Notes under the pieces: generated by a model
The model's input: the letters and a program-made list of their open reading frames with translations, nothing else
What the model was told of the DNA's origin: nothing
Databases searched by the model: none
Program-made: the position numbers and the translations under genes
In this document: piece by piece, positions 31,339 to 44,015 of the stretch
How positions within the stretch are numbered: position 1 is the first letter of the stretch
Layout of the letters: each line of letters starts with the position of its first letter
DNA from: Cladophialophora immunda
Taxonomy: Eukaryota > Ascomycota > Eurotiomycetes > Chaetothyriales > Herpotrichiellaceae
NCBI RefSeq assembly: GCF_000835495.1
Contig: NW_015622544.1
Span: 5,918,855-5,982,854, forward strand
Reading direction: 5' to 3'
Length of the DNA: 64,000 bases

Positions 31339-32337
31339 ATGAAGCTCCTCTACCCTACCTCCTTGAAGCTGGACGTAACAAGTCTTGAAGGATTTGGCGT
31401 CACACTACACGCCTACGACGTCCACAAGCCAATCCCCGAGGAACTCATCGACGCAGAAATTCTGGTGACTTGGGCCAACACCAATCTTCGTGATGCCGCC
31501 CAACGGATGCGTAACCTTCGCTGGATCCAGTCCCTCTTTGCCGGCCCAAACGATGAGCTCTCAGCTGGCTTTCCATCCAACGTTATTATGACCGCCGGCA
31601 CCAATCTGCACAATGAGACTGTTGCTGAGCATGCACTTGCACTGCTGCTCAGCGCCGCTCGCCGTCTTTACGAAATGCGGGACTACCAGAACCGGGGCAA
31701 GTGGCCAGGGCACCTAGGCGGGTTCCTCCCTGACCGACCGAAGGGATCATTTACTTCATTGAAGGGCGCGAACATTCTCATCTGGGGCATGGGAAATATT
31801 GGCCGCACGCTTGCACCGCATTTGACAGCCTTGGGCGCAAGCATTCGGGGAGTTGGGCTGTATGAAGAAATCATTGACGGGATCCAAGTTCAGACCAACG
31901 CGGCCTTGCCAAACCTGCTCCCAAAGACAGATGCTCTAATCATGATTCTACCAGGCTCCAAAGCGACCTGGCATGCTCTCAATGCAGAGCGACTCGCCAT
32001 GCTACCCAAACATGCCTGGGTTATCAACGTCGGGAGAGGGGTCTGTGTGGACGAGGACGCCCTTGTTCATGCACTGAGGAATGGAATAATTGGTGGTGCA
32101 GCCCTGGATGTTTTTCACAAAGAGCCACTCCCTGAATCGTCTCCTCTTTGGAAGGCACCAAATCTGATTATTTCGCCCCACGCTGCTGGAGGCAGACCAC
32201 GCTATTCGGAAGTGCTTATTGCGGAAAATCTGCGCCGCTTCCTCGCTGGACAACCCCTCAAACATGATGTGACTGCAGGAGGGATGTATACAACAGCGAA
32301 CGCGGGGAAGAACTCAACTCTCAAGGCTTCGTTGTAG
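31339..32337 (+). CDS. D-isomer-specific 2-hydroxyacid dehydrogenase (NAD-binding)
   Basis: A single-exon gene of 332 residues, the usual family length. The N-terminal catalytic part (LVTWANTNLRDAAQRMRNLR) leads to the Rossmann fold with GMGNIG at 150-155. The catalytic Arg, Glu and His are R233 in WVINVGRGVCV, E262 in DVFHKEPLPE and H281 in IISPHAAGG. The enzyme should interconvert a 2-keto acid and a D-2-hydroxy acid with NAD(P)H. Its subgroup resembles the glyoxylate/hydroxypyruvate reductase-like branch, but specificity cannot be read. It sits between an M81 hydrolase and a glyoxylate-type aminotransferase, which suggests linked metabolism of a keto or hydroxy acid. Confidence 0.92.
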   Translation: MKLLYPTSLKLDVTSLEGFGVTLHAYDVHKPIPEELIDAEILVTWANTNLRDAAQRMRNLRWIQSLFAGPNDELSAGFPSNVIMTAGTNLHNETVAEHALALLLSAARRLYEMRDYQNRGKWPGHLGGFLPDRPKGSFTSLKGANILIWGMGNIGRTLAPHLTALGASIRGVGLYEEIIDGIQVQTNAALPNLLPKTDALIMILPGSKATWHALNAERLAMLPKHAWVINVGRGVCVDEDALVHALRNGIIGGAALDVFHKEPLPESSPLWKAPNLIISPHAAGGRPRYSEVLIAENLRRFLAGQPLKHDVTAGGMYTTANAGKNSTLKASL

Positions 32338-34089
32338 ACGGAAGACCGGACTAAACGCTCCAGAAAAAGATAACGGGGGAGAGAAAATGCACATGGAACT
32401 TGGGGGACGAACAGGGTGATTCAGACGTGCAGTAACACGGCTGACCATTCTGGGTGGAGTCTAATTCAAACACCATTCTCTATCCCTGGAACTATTCGTA
32501 TTGAACTCCTCAGCAGACAAGATTACTCCTTACCTCTCGTCAAACGCTGCTAGCTAGCTTCTCCGCCTTGTCCTACTGTGGTTCTCTGCGTGTGATTTCC
32601 CCCGGTAGCTCCGGGTCCTTGCCCAGTCCTCAATCTGCAAGCCAACAACAAGAGAACTTCGTCCTTCAGATTCCGAATTCTTCCACTGTCTCTCAGCTTG
32701 GATGCTCTTCCAACGTTTTGCCGAGACGGCTAGGCTGTCCAAGTCGGTATACCAAGGACACCGGACCGCTCATACGAATCATTCCCTCATTCCCAGGAAG
32801 GCTAAACGAGATCTTCTTACACAGAACAGTTCTGTTCAATCCACAGCGTACAATAGTCCGACTTCACTAGCACGAGTTCCTAGTCCTCTGAGCAAGTGGT
32901 TAGCCAGCTTTCGAGACCGACCGGAGAGAAATTTCTAGTTGAAGATAGGGCATTCCGAACCAATGGTAGCCATGTGAAGTACAGGCACATAGAGGCCTTT
33001 GTTAGTTGAGTCTCTGCTCGTTGGCCCCAACTACGGGTATCAGCGATGGAGTGAAATGTTTCGTCCTACAGGGTGTCGGAAAAGTTGGCTTGAGATCCAA
33101 GGACAGATATGATTCTAGCTGCCACAAATATCTCTATGATGGTTGCGGGAAGAAACCCCGTTTCAATGCCTCCACATTCAACGAAGGAAATGACCTTTTG
33201 CCGCAGCCAGCCCTGCTGAGTGAGAGCCTCAGGTAAGCACCAACTTCTTGGATGATATCTCTTCAGTGTCGTCAAAAGTACCCACTCCCGCTACCTTGTA
33301 TATCACCATCCTTTCAACATGGCGAAAATTCCCCGGATGCATCGCGATATCTGTCTATCTCTGCTTACCTTGAAGCTACCAGAAGAAGAGTAGTCGTCGG
33401 GGGGAGATTTGCGGGGAAGGGCTTAATTCACAACACGCGGGGCGCTAGTCACCAACGCACGGAGTACTCTGCATACACTAGTTGACTGCAGAGTGGACGA
33501 TTGTCAACATCATCCATTAATGCTCCCCAGGATGGTCAGTCTCTGCAACGCTCTAGACGCCACCGGACTTCTCTGTGTTATTATCTAGCTCCACGGCTTA
33601 GTTGACTCATCGCGATGGTTCCCCTCTTTCTGACAGGACGTGATACCTCTCGATACGAGTCCTACGACTGAAAAGGGTAACATTCTATCAAAGCACACTC
33701 CTTTCTCTCCAGTGCTCCGACTTCTTCCGGAGTTGGTTCCGGATTTGTGGTCTCTATCTTCAGAAACAAGGAGTCATCCGAAGCTCTACGCGCTCCTCAT
33801 TGCTCATCTTGGACGGTAGAATATTTACCCCCGGTACACACTTGAGAACTCCGAACGGGATGGTTGCCAGACGACCTTGTAACTCCACATTCAGGCAGCT
33901 CAGGGGTTCATGTCGCGACTCACTGACCACCACTTGATCTCAAAATGGAGCCGAGAGACATACCTATATTCAACCTTCGTCACACATTGTTTTTCAGCAT
34001 TACTTCGTTGCCCGTGGTGCACGAGCCGACCCTTGAAATACTCCCCTTCCGACCAAGTTTCTTTGATTGCATCTGTAAACGAAACAAAA
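32338..34089. other. 1.75-kb stretch without a recognisable gene, including the aminotransferase promoter
   Basis: Several short plus-strand frames are open (32702-32938 ends WLASFRDRPERNF; pieces near 33700-33830 also look protein-like), but none can be placed in a family and stops break them up. The last 180 bp before ATG 34090 read in frame with the aminotransferase from an upstream ATG at 33910, yet the extension lacks conservation. Confidence 0.4.
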
Positions 34090-35307
34090 ATGGATTCGCA
34101 GATTCGGACCAGTCCCATTCTCCTTGCTCCAGGCCCGACTGAGGTCGACCCGAAGGTCCTCAGGGCCATGTCCTCTTTTGCAGAGTCACATTTTGCTCAA
34201 CCATTCTGCAACACCTTTGGCGATGTGTTGACGATGCTTCGCAAGCTTTTCCAGAGTCAAGACCCGAATGCTCAACCCTTTGTCATCGGAGGTAGCGGTA
34301 CCCTCGGCTGGGACTTTGTGGCGACAAACTTCATTGAGCCTGGAGAGCCTGTTCTTTGTCTCAGTACCGGGTACTTCTCTGATGCCTTTGAGATGTGTCT
34401 CGCCACGTACGGAGCCCGTACCAAGAGAATGACGGTACCTATCGGAGCTGCCCCAAACATTGAAGAGGTCGAGAAAGAATTGAGAAGGGTTCGATATAAA
34501 GCCTTAGTTGTGACCCATGTTGATACTTCGACTGCGGTTTTGACGCCGTTGAAACCTCTTTCGGAACTTCTGAAACGAGTGTCTCCCGAGACACTCTTGA
34601 TTGTCGATGGAGTGGCTAGTGTTGCGTGCGAAGAAATTCAATTCGACGCGTGGGGTATCGACATTGTTGCTACAGGGTCACAGAAAGCCATTGGCTGTCC
34701 TCCTGGGCTCAGCATCATCATGGTTTCGGCGCGCGCTCTGGAGACTGCTAAAGCAAGAAAAGCACCGGCAAATACCTGGTATGCTAGCTTGTCAAGGTGG
34801 CTGCCGATCATGCAGAACTACGAGAAAAAGCAATCGAGCTATTTTGCAACACCCCCTACTCAGATCGTTCATGCTCTTCATGCCTCGCTGACGTCGATTC
34901 TCTCACGCCCTCTCTACGAGAGATTTGAACAACACAGGCAGAAGAGTGCCCATGTTAAAGCAGTCGTGAAAGAATTGGGCCTGACCCAGCTGACGACAGA
35001 GCCAGAGTACCAAGCCAATGGTCTCACTGCATTCTGGCTCCCCGACGGCCTGTCATCTAAAGAACTATTGTCACGAGTCACCGAGAAAGGCTTTACTATA
35101 GTTGGCGGCATGCATAGAGAGGTCGGTCATAAATATGTGAGAGTTGGGCATATGGGATATAGCGTCGTGGGCGAGCCCGAGAGACATATTGACTGTGGTT
35201 TGGAGGCTCTCAAAGAAGCAGTCACAGAATACTATGCTAGCAAGAGCGATAATGTTGCCTCTCGAGATGACCGGGAATCTTTGGGTCTGGCAAGGGCAAG
35301 CCTGTAA
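34090..35307 (+). CDS. Class V aminotransferase, alanine-glyoxylate/serine-pyruvate type
   Basis: A single-exon gene of 405 residues from MDSQIRTSPILLAPGPTEVD. I chose ATG 34090 (CAAAAATGG) because the family starts just before the LLAPGPTEV string; the 60-codon upstream extension is unlike the family. PLP-binding features are VIGGSGTLGWD, CLSTGYFSDAF, LLIVDGVASVACEE and the Schiff-base lysine K199 in ATGSQKAIGCPPGL. The C-terminal domain contains GGMHREVGHKYVRVGHMG, with the substrate-binding Arg expected in VRVGHMG. The reaction is transfer of an amino group from alanine or serine to glyoxylate or pyruvate. It ends in RASL; no clear PTS1 is present. With its neighbours it would process an amino acid or glyoxylate released by upstream enzymes. 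Confidence 0.92.
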   Translation: MDSQIRTSPILLAPGPTEVDPKVLRAMSSFAESHFAQPFCNTFGDVLTMLRKLFQSQDPNAQPFVIGGSGTLGWDFVATNFIEPGEPVLCLSTGYFSDAFEMCLATYGARTKRMTVPIGAAPNIEEVEKELRRVRYKALVVTHVDTSTAVLTPLKPLSELLKRVSPETLLIVDGVASVACEEIQFDAWGIDIVATGSQKAIGCPPGLSIIMVSARALETAKARKAPANTWYASLSRWLPIMQNYEKKQSSYFATPPTQIVHALHASLTSILSRPLYERFEQHRQKSAHVKAVVKELGLTQLTTEPEYQANGLTAFWLPDGLSSKELLSRVTEKGFTIVGGMHREVGHKYVRVGHMGYSVVGEPERHIDCGLEALKEAVTEYYASKSDNVASRDDRESLGLARASL

Positions 35308-36013
35308 TGAATTGATGGTATTCGTGATTGGGACTCGGGAGAACTTATTGCGGCTCTGGGAGAAGCGTGGACAAGCGAGGCTGGTCAACCTGGGGCCGGC
35401 TATTACACGGATAGTTTGCTGGTGGTCATGATACTTTCAATATTCCCGCAAAAGATGGATTTTGAAGACCATTACGCCGTAGGCAGGAAGATGAAGCCTT
35501 GTTATTGTCCGTGAGATGTCAAAGTTCTTGAAGCCATGTGTTCTCGCAAGCCAGAGCGCCTCGGGCCAAACCACCTGGTTCAGGGCTTGCCAGCGAGCTC
35601 ATACAACTCATCCGCCGTGCGCTGATAGTTTGAAACGCTGCCGAAGGAAGTATGATGCAAAAGCGAACAGAGATAAGTGTCATTGAGGGCATTTCTGAGC
35701 CCTATTCAGGACCAGCTATCCTCCAGAGTATTCTCCAATAACGGAAATTCTCCTTTGTCAATAATGGCCCAAACTAGGTCGTTACCAATCCACTTTCGGA
35801 CCTCGGCCTACTATATCGGGATGAATGTCCATGCTGCCTCCTCCCGAGGAACATTAAATTTACGCTTCATGCGGTGCTCGACAAACTGAATCAATATTTT
35901 CGCATTGCAAAATCCTTCCGCTTCTGCTTATCTGTCTATTTGACATTCGGTTGCGCCGCAACAGCATATCTGCCCTCCACCAGGGAACGATTTCGTGCGT
36001 GAGTACCACTAGC
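35308..36013. other. Intergenic region, promoter of the alcohol dehydrogenase gene
   Basis: About 700 bp. No gene is recognised. The frame upstream of ATG 36014 is open back to 35951 but adds only an unconserved Ser-rich stretch. Confidence 0.4.
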
Positions 36014-37283
36014 ATGGGAGAAATTCCTCAGAAGTGCCTTGCAGGCGTGGTTGTAAATGAAGGCCCAGACTTCCACATCGAGGTCGTCGAGGTTCCTGTC
36101 CCTGAGCCCGGCCCATATGAAGTCCTAATCAAGCTCAATACGACAGGCTTGTGCATGTCCGATGTGCACTATATGCTCAATGACCTCGGCGTGCCGCCAA
36201 TGTCATATTTTCAGACGAGATCTCCCGGGCATGAGGGCGCGGGGGTAATAGTCAAAGTTGGATCGCAAGTGACCTCCCTCAAAGTCGGCCAACGTGCTGG
36301 GATCAAGCCAACTTGGGATGTTTGTCATGCATGCGAGAGTTGTCGAAATGGACGGGAGAATTACTGCAAAGGCAGTGTCTCAACGGGACTGCAGAAACCT
36401 GGTCTGTGACTCCAGCCCATTACGAGTAAGAGATCAGCTGACGAGAATCTGGAAGGCTCATATCAACAATACGTCGTCTCACCGGAACGGTACACTGCTG
36501 TTGTTCCAGAAGGCGTAAGCGACTACGTGGCGGGACCTGTGATGTGCTCAGCCTCAACTATGCTGCACTCTTTGAGGACTGCCAACCTGTCGCCAGGACA
36601 ATGGGCCGTGTTCATTGGCGGTGGAGGTGGTGTTGGACTCCAAGGGGTCCAGCTTGCATACGCTATGGGTCTCCGGCCTATCGTGGTCGACACTGGGGCG
36701 AAACGGGACGAGATGAGTCGAAAGTACGGCGCTGAACACTTCGTGGACTTCAAAGAAACGAAGGACCCGGTCGCTGATGTTCTCGCGTTGACCGACGGAG
36801 GTGCCCACGGTGTTTTCGTCACTGCGATTCAGGCCTACCCTTCTGCTATGGGATACCTTGGTGATCGAGCAGGGGGAAGGCTAATGTGTATTGGTATTGG
36901 GCCCCCGAAGCGAAACACGATCACGCTCGACCCGACTGCCTCCAATTTCATGCTTCGCAACCAATCAGTCACAAGCACAATCGTCAGCTCACTTGATGAG
37001 ATTGCACAAGCGCTGGATTTTGCAAAGCGTGGTAAGTCTCATACTAAGCCTCGCAAGATCTAGGTACAATTGTTGACTGTACCCGCAGGAAAGCTTCATC
37101 TCGATCCAGAGATTGTGGGAGTCTCACAGTGGAACGAATCGATCCAAAGATTAAAGAATGGACAAGTCGCCGGGTATACTCCCTCTCTAATTCCATCCTC
37201 TCCTCTATGCTGTGCCAATCAAATCAAACGAGAGCTAATAGTGGATCATTAGACGTATCGTAGTAGACTTTAACAAGCCATAG
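36014..37283 (+). CDS. Zinc-containing alcohol dehydrogenase (MDR family)
   Basis: Four exons (36014-36401, 36456-37031, 37089-37173 and 37253-37283) encode 359 residues; the last exon is 31 bp. Catalytic zinc ligands are C in TTGLCMSDVHY and H/E in SPGHEGAGVIV. The structural zinc set C-x2-C-x2-C-x7-C is visible in CHACESCRNGRENYC. The NAD-binding Gly motif is FIGGGGGVGLQGVQLA. The protein ends GRIVVDFNKP, typical of fungal Adh. The first intron uses a non-standard donor (GTCTGT) but only this reading restores GSYQQYVVSPERY and has a good branch point (CTGACG). The enzyme interconverts an alcohol and an aldehyde or ketone. It is convergent with the ABC transporter, 324 bp away. Confidence 0.9.
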
Positions 37284-37607
37284 CTTATCAATACTTCTTC
37301 CACGAAGTAGTGTTGGAGAATTTAAAATATTAAATGCTCTGGATATTACTTCCTCATGGTCGACTACCATGCATTGACATCCGAGGCATCTGTGAAGAAT
37401 ATGTATGGGCATGAATACAGGTACCACAACAGATGTTTGCAGGACTGACGTCTGCTATTCCCCAGGACTTTGAGAGGCTGGGAGACTGTATGGTGCTCTT
37501 TGCTTTACCGCCATCCCAATTCGTACCGACCACGAGCGGTAGACTGCCAAAATCCCAATTCCTTTTGCCTTCAGTTCCTAGTCCGCCGAAGCCGCATCAC
37601 AAACGAC
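37284..37607. other. Intergenic region between convergent genes
   Basis: 324 bp between the 3' ends of the alcohol dehydrogenase and ABC transporter genes; AT-rich near 37300-37345. No gene or clear terminator structure is seen. Confidence 0.4.
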
Positions 37608-40600
37608 CTACTGGTAGATGATTCGGCCAACTACACCCAACACCAACGTTTTGATAATTCTTCCAGCTATTGTCGCCCATGTAGCTAGAGGAGACCAGCG
37701 CTTCTTGCCGCGTGATGGGCCCCATTTCTTCACTCTGAAGGCATAGTAGAATATCATCGTCGAAACGACGTTGAAGCAGATGTAGGCCCAGATGATTCCG
37801 ATATTGCGCCATCTAGTACCCCAAGAGATTGCGGAGAGAGCCAGAAACTGATCCGAGGTCGTCAACGGGCAGTACTGACACCTGTCTGTGGCGGATGGAT
37901 TGTACAATTCACCGGGGGCAGTTTCCATATATGCCTTGAGGTACTGGCCGCATGTTTGACCGCTGGGCGGGTTGAAAACGTTCAATTCGGCTGGTGAGCA
38001 CTGAACGTGCATGCCGTGAAGCCCAGTACTCGCAAATCCGCCGATGATATATGTCAGTGGGCTGACACGGTACATAAAGATCCAGAATCCCGGCAACGCT
38101 TGTGGTGGCTGGAAAACACTGAAGAGGTGAGACAAAGTATTCTTGTTTTGAGAAATTACTTACCCATTGAAGATCATTGTCATAGAGAACAATAGTGTTG
38201 CTACGGCGGCGGCGGTTTGAGTATCTGGGAGGACCGCAATTATCATATGCGCGAAGGTGCTAGCAAAGATAAAGGTCTCAATACAGTAGAGGAGTATTAG
38301 GCCCTGGCGCTGTGATGATTGTATGCTGCAAGATATCAGCAACAACAAACGTTTTGTGCTGGGCAACCTACCCAAAAACTGGATAGTAGTAACAGGCGAA
38401 CACCAAAATACCAAGTAGCACTTGATACACCGTCTCGACAATAATATTCGCCAGAATGAAAGCAATCCATGAGTAGATCTTGGAAGGTCGTTCCCGAACC
38501 TATATCGTGTTAACTTAGATTTCGGAGTTATCATGCGAGGCTTTACCTCGTAAAGAGATCGCTGCATCACGAAGCGCGGCATAATCTTGGGCACCGTTAA
38601 CATTCCCAAAACAACCAGTAGAGTCACACAATTCACCTGTTGAACCAACGGGTTGAGGATCGACGCCAGCATGAAGATACTGAATATTGTATTCTGCATT
38701 CCTTGGAGGGACAAGTCAAATCGGAAGAACGAGAATCCGATAAAGCTGTGCTTAAGTCAGTCTATCAGTTATTCGGAGATGATTCAACTCACAGAGCAGC
38801 CACCACCCCAAGCAAAGTCTTTCCCCAGATATAAGAAGGTGTACGCCAGTACTGTTGAAAGACTCGGATAGTAGTCAGCTTGATCTGCGCCAACAGAGGC
38901 ATTGCAAATTCTTCCAGGTCCTCACTCCTTGCGAGGCCATCACTGTCACCTAGCTGAATTCGATCCAACTCATTGACCACGGCCCAACACTCCTGACTCG
39001 ATTTCCAGAGCTCGGGCCAATCCCGATGAGGCTCAACGCTTGCATCCCGGGAAATGGTTTCAAGGATATACTCTGCCGGATTCTCCGTCTGCAAGCAAGT
39101 TCTAGCTCCTCGACTCTCAAAATACCTCAGGAGTGTCTCTGAATTAGGCCCGATACCACCGAAGTAGACCGTTTCCCCCCCTTTCGCCAGGAAAAGAAGT
39201 TGGTCGAACTCCTGAAAAAGTATCGAGCTAGGCTGGTGGATAGTGCAAAGTATTGCTTGTCCAGAATTTGCAAGTTTCCGAAGCAAGCAAACAATAGCCC
39301 AAGAGCTTTGCGAGTCAAGTCCACTGGTTGGCTCATCCAAGAAGAGCAGAAGTGTTGGCTTCGCTGCCAACTCGACTCCTATCGTCAAGAGCTTCCTCTG
39401 TTCGACATTCAATCCTTCGCCTGGAGCCCCAACGATTGCATCAGCGAACTCTTCCATATCAAGCATCTGTTCCCGGTTAAATCCTTTCAAAGTGTAGGAA
39501 GACGGGCAGTACGAACTTTGATGATGTCTTCCACATGATTGTATTTGTCTTGAAGAGATACTGATGGGGGCTGCCGTAGTACAGCACTAAATCGCAGTGC
39601 TTCTCTAACAGTTGACGTTGCCAGATGAACGTCTTGCTGCTGAACATATCCTAAGGAGTCCGCTGTCAAAACATGTAAGGACGTTGGGCTGCAGGACCTA
39701 CCAGACTTGCGTTGGAAGCTTCGATCAATTGGCGCACCGTTCACCAATCTATCTCCACTGACGACCCCCGTAGATGTTCTTTGCGCCAGAACGTCGAGGA
39801 GGGTCGTCTTACCTGCACCAGACACACCCATCAGGGCTGTCAATGTCCCCGGCTTAACCCAGCCGCAAACATTGTCTAGAAGTCTCCTCGGTTCGTCTTT
39901 GATGCGGACATCGTAGCATATATTCCTCCAGGTAAAAATATCTCTGCGTTGTGGTACGGCAGGGGTTTCAGGCTGATGATTACCATTCAATGATAGTTGT
40001 CCTCTGGGAGTATCCTCTTTCGCTGAGGTTGGATCTGTTGCTTTCCGCTTATCACTGATGAAATGTAGCACATTGGCTGTGCCCGATGTGACTGAATTGA
40101 GCTCCGTTGCAAAGATATATGTGACAAGGAAAAACACGTAGAACGCAATTCCAATCCCAAGATTCCGCCAGATGTGTGAATAGCTGTACTGGAAGCTTGC
40201 TTGGACATATGAATCTCCAGATACTGTTGTTTGACCGGCAATGGAGCCTGGCACGGAGCAAATGAAGACCGTGCCACCCGTGTCTGGATAGGCTGGGACC
40301 AAACTTGCGCAGGGAAATTCCCTTCCGTGAAATTCATTCACCATCAGAGCCTCGAAGGCATAAGACAACGGGTTGATCCACGTTAGCCATTTGAACCATG
40401 GATGCATGTACGACCTCGGGATAGTATAGCCTGTGTAGATGACGATGATAAGGACTAAGATTCCCGCCAAAGCTAATGCTTGGGAGACTGTTCTCGTGGC
40501 TGCAGCGAGTGTCCGAAACATTGCCGACATTGTGAATCGAACCAAAGTCGTGAATAGGAAGAAGACGAAGAATTGGGAGGCCGTCGGTGACAGCCCAGAG

Positions 40601-42594
40601 AGGAAGTAGAGAATAACATTGAACAGAATGGCAATCACGCACTTGACTGGGGCGTCAGATATTATACCCGCAAGCGCTTCAGAGCCAGGCCGGCAGAAGC
40701 TGGATCTGTGTCAGCTGCTATTCCACAACAAGGGCACCGATGTCAAGAAATCGACATATCTTTGACTCACGCGTAGGACACATGTTTCTCCACGATTGGC
40801 CTCTGTTGATACAAGCCATTGATCTCGGTTACTGCGATGAGCGCATTTAATAAAGTGGCAAAAAACAAGGTCGAACCTCTTGCAAAGAAGCTGGCTGTGG
40901 TATCCGGAGTACCATAAAACACCGATCCGACAACAAGTGCCATAATAACTTGTCCGATAACTATAGTCAAGGTCGACGGTTTGTCGTTCCACAGTCTCTG
41001 ATATGCACGCTTCGTGCAGACCCGAATTTGTATGGCAATGTTGACCATATACGGGGATTTGGCACGTATCCACTTCGACTGTGCTGCTTTGTGCGATTGT
41101 TGAAGCTCTTCAGCAAAGACTTGATTCATTGGGTCGCGTCGATACGCTTCAAGCTCATCTTGGAGTTTCTTGAACTCAGGAGACCGTCGCCAATATTCCT
41201 CGAATTCTTGCGGGTTTCGTGGCACGCTTAGTTCGTACCCTTGACGGGGCTTCCTCTCCTTATAATTCGTGACGGCAGTGAGGAACTCGCCTGTAGTCTG
41301 CCGTTGAGGACAGTACCAACCCATTTCCTCAAAGTAGACTTTGGCGGTCGTGACGTGTCCGAAGAAGATTTCCCTGCCTTCGTATAGTACTATAACCTTG
41401 TCGAATACATCATATATAGCTTGAGAGGCTTGATAGATAGCTACGGCGTGGCTTGTACCGAGTAGATCGGAGCTGATTTTTAGAGTCCGCACGAATTCGA
41501 GCGCGGTAGCAGAGTCAAGTCCTCGGGTGCTATTATCCCAGCATCCTATAGGAGACCATGCGAGCATCATTTCAGCAATACTTACACGCTTTGAAAGTGT
41601 TAGCACAATGTCCATTCGGCAGGGCCTAGCTTACCTTTCTCTCTCCACCAGAAACGCCTCGTATATAATCATTTCCGACTTTTGTGTTGCCGGTGTGGCT
41701 TAGTCCACAAATCGCCATCACGATTGATGTGAGCCGTCGGATATTCTCTTTCCGCGACTCTGAGATGATCCGGTTCGAGGGCGTTCGCAGTGCGGCGGCA
41801 AACTCTAGGGTTTGCTTGACTGTGAGATGCGGGAAGTGATGGTCGACTTCTGCATTGTACACCATTTCACCTTTGTATTCGTTCATCATCTTTTCTTGAC
41901 TAAGGCCTAATATCTGTCAGATGGGCATCGAGAGCATCGATGGAAAAGTACCGTTATAACTCAGATAAGAGCATGAACCGACGTTTAATCCAGCCATTTC
42001 TCCAGCAATTGTCTTGAGCAGTGTAGAACAGCCGGAGCCAGGACGTCCAAGGACGAGCAGCATCTCCCCGTGCTTGATAAGGCCATCTAAAGACCACAGG
42101 ATCTTAGTTTCCGAACGTCTTCCGAGGTTGAAATATTTCCGTAGATTCATCACAAAACCAAGCACTGACGCGACGGTGGCTTGAGTTGGGCTGCTGACGG
42201 AACTTGAGCCCAAAACATCGAGATTTTGGAACGCAACAGAGGCTCGTCGATATCTAAATTTTGATTTGTCCGCCTTTGACAACGTCTCTGATGCCCACTT
42301 ATAGAAGTCAAAATTAGGGTCTGTGGCATCAAGTCGCGAGAAGTCGAGTTCCGTCCGGCTGAGTGTGCTCAATCTTGATACTATGTCCGGCTCAACAGAC
42401 AATGGAAGATTCTCTGCTGAGTGTGAGGGTATTATCTGATCAGCCGTAATAGCGTCAAGATGTTCCAGATCGCATACGTGAGGTTTCTTATCCTCACCAC
42501 GGCGGGACAGGGAGGCTTCGCTGGAAGCAACGGAGCTCGACTTTCGTACATCGTTTGTTTTGGGTGTTGGGGCCATTCTAACTTCGTCCAGCAT
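37608..42594 (-). CDS. PDR-type ABC transporter (ABCG, full size)
   Basis: Eleven exons on the minus strand: 41952-42594, 41635-41906, 40771-41588, 39702-40705, 39517-39650, 38793-39466, 38637-38745, 38547-38585, 38372-38499, 38164-38325 and 37608-38118. They join in phase to 1497 residues, the normal PDR length. Order is NBD1-TMD1-NBD2-TMD2. NBD1 has Walker [13 protein letters not shown] (Cys replaces Lys, normal for PDR), signature VSGGERKRVSIAE and [21 protein letters not shown]2 has [15 protein letters not shown], the degenerate signature [10 protein letters not shown] and [18 protein letters not shown]2 contains the large Cys-rich loop before the final helix (TCGQYL, CQYCPL). Such pumps export azoles, phenolics and secondary metabolites from the plasma membrane. 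Two introns use weaker donors (GTTCGT, GTGAAT). The alternative start is Met 42576. Confidence 0.93.
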
Positions 42595-44015
42595 GTTTGC
42601 GAGGAACTGATGATCTTTCAGGCACCGTTTCGAACTTCGACATTCATAGCAATCGAGACATCGGAGGTTTGTAGTAGGCCACCTGTCGAGGGAGATAGCC
42701 CACGACAAGGAATTTCGCTCCTAGATATGTTGGGCAGTCACAAAAATAAGGCCAATTCGTGTGCAAGAAAGGTGGATGCTATTCTGTCAAACTGCGAGCT
42801 CTTGCTCCTCGAATATCCTCTTGGACGGTTGTGAAGCGCCACGAAAGCATTCGCGGTCGCTAGCACCAGTTCTGTTAGCCATGCTAGGAAAGCTTGCCAG
42901 CGGCAGTAATCTATCCTTTCGCGATCGACAACGACACATCTCCAGTATGGTCGTGGGGCTGGTCTGTGGCCAATCAAACCAAATGAATGAACCGCCATGG
43001 CTCCCAAATGTGGACGAGGCGACAGGTGGTCAATTTTATTGGCACGGGACATCAGCGGAAGCTAAGGGGAATGAGGGCGTGCTATTGCCCCTACCATGGT
43101 TGGGCTCCTTTCAGCTTGCGGAATTATGTGACTGACCAACCTCATGAGAGGACAGAGAAAATAGACGCACCACTCAGTTGGGACGTTAATATGTCCACTG
43201 ATGGTGGAGTCCAGGGCGTCCGTCAACAGCCGGGAGAGTACGAGGGCGGCAAAGAAGTTTTGCTGAGGCTTTGCTGACTTGAGCTTCCGGGCCGGAATGC
43301 AGCGGCCGGAATCTCGTATCCGAAAGTTCACAGCTATTGGGGCTTGTGACCCATTAGTATTATGGACCTACTACATAGGTCTAGCAAATGAGATTGCCAA
43401 CCAACAATACCCTTGTAGGAATTTCTTCGTTGCTCTGTGCACTTCGCAGGAATATTGTTCTCGCTCAGTTCCGCCTCCATTGCCACGAAACTCTTACCGC
43501 CAGCTACGGTCAAAAGAGTAGCATGCTACGCGAACGGCTTCCAAATGCTAAGACTTGAAATACGACTGTTGAAGCCACCATTACCTCAATGCCGAAATTA
43601 TATGGTCGAGAGAAACGCTGACCTCGACTCGCCTCCAACGGGAAGAAGCTCATCTAGTTTCTGCAGATACTTGGTCACCTAAGCGCATAATTGGTTACGA
43701 TATGCGGAGGTTTGCTGAACGTTGAGAACGCAAAGATATGGAGTCTGATTTGACAAGAAACAGAGCTGAATTGCCCCTTGATCAGGTGTTTTATTTTCAA
43801 CTTCTCGATGTCCAGGGGTAGAGTACTGCAGCCCTTCTGGAGCTCTCGAAGTATGTAGAAACAATCAAGCACAGAGGACCGCTGAGAAAACGACTGTCCC
43901 CAGGAACTCTGGGAGGACATGTATTAGCTTACTAGGAGAATCGATCGCGAGTTGATGAGCATAGATGCCTCTGGAAAATATGCGCTGGTGATGCGGCTCT
44001 TGGCGATTCAAAACT
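42595..44015. other. Intergenic region upstream of the ABC transporter
   Basis: About 1.4 kb. Open frames of up to about 124 codons occur on both strands (for example 42761-43135 plus) without family resemblance. This may be the control region of the ABC transporter gene; no binding site can be named with confidence. Confidence 0.4.

Noticed and set aside
34090..35307. Possible longer N-terminus of the aminotransferase from ATG 33910
   Set aside because: The 60 extra residues are unconserved in character and the downstream ATG has better context and matches family starts.
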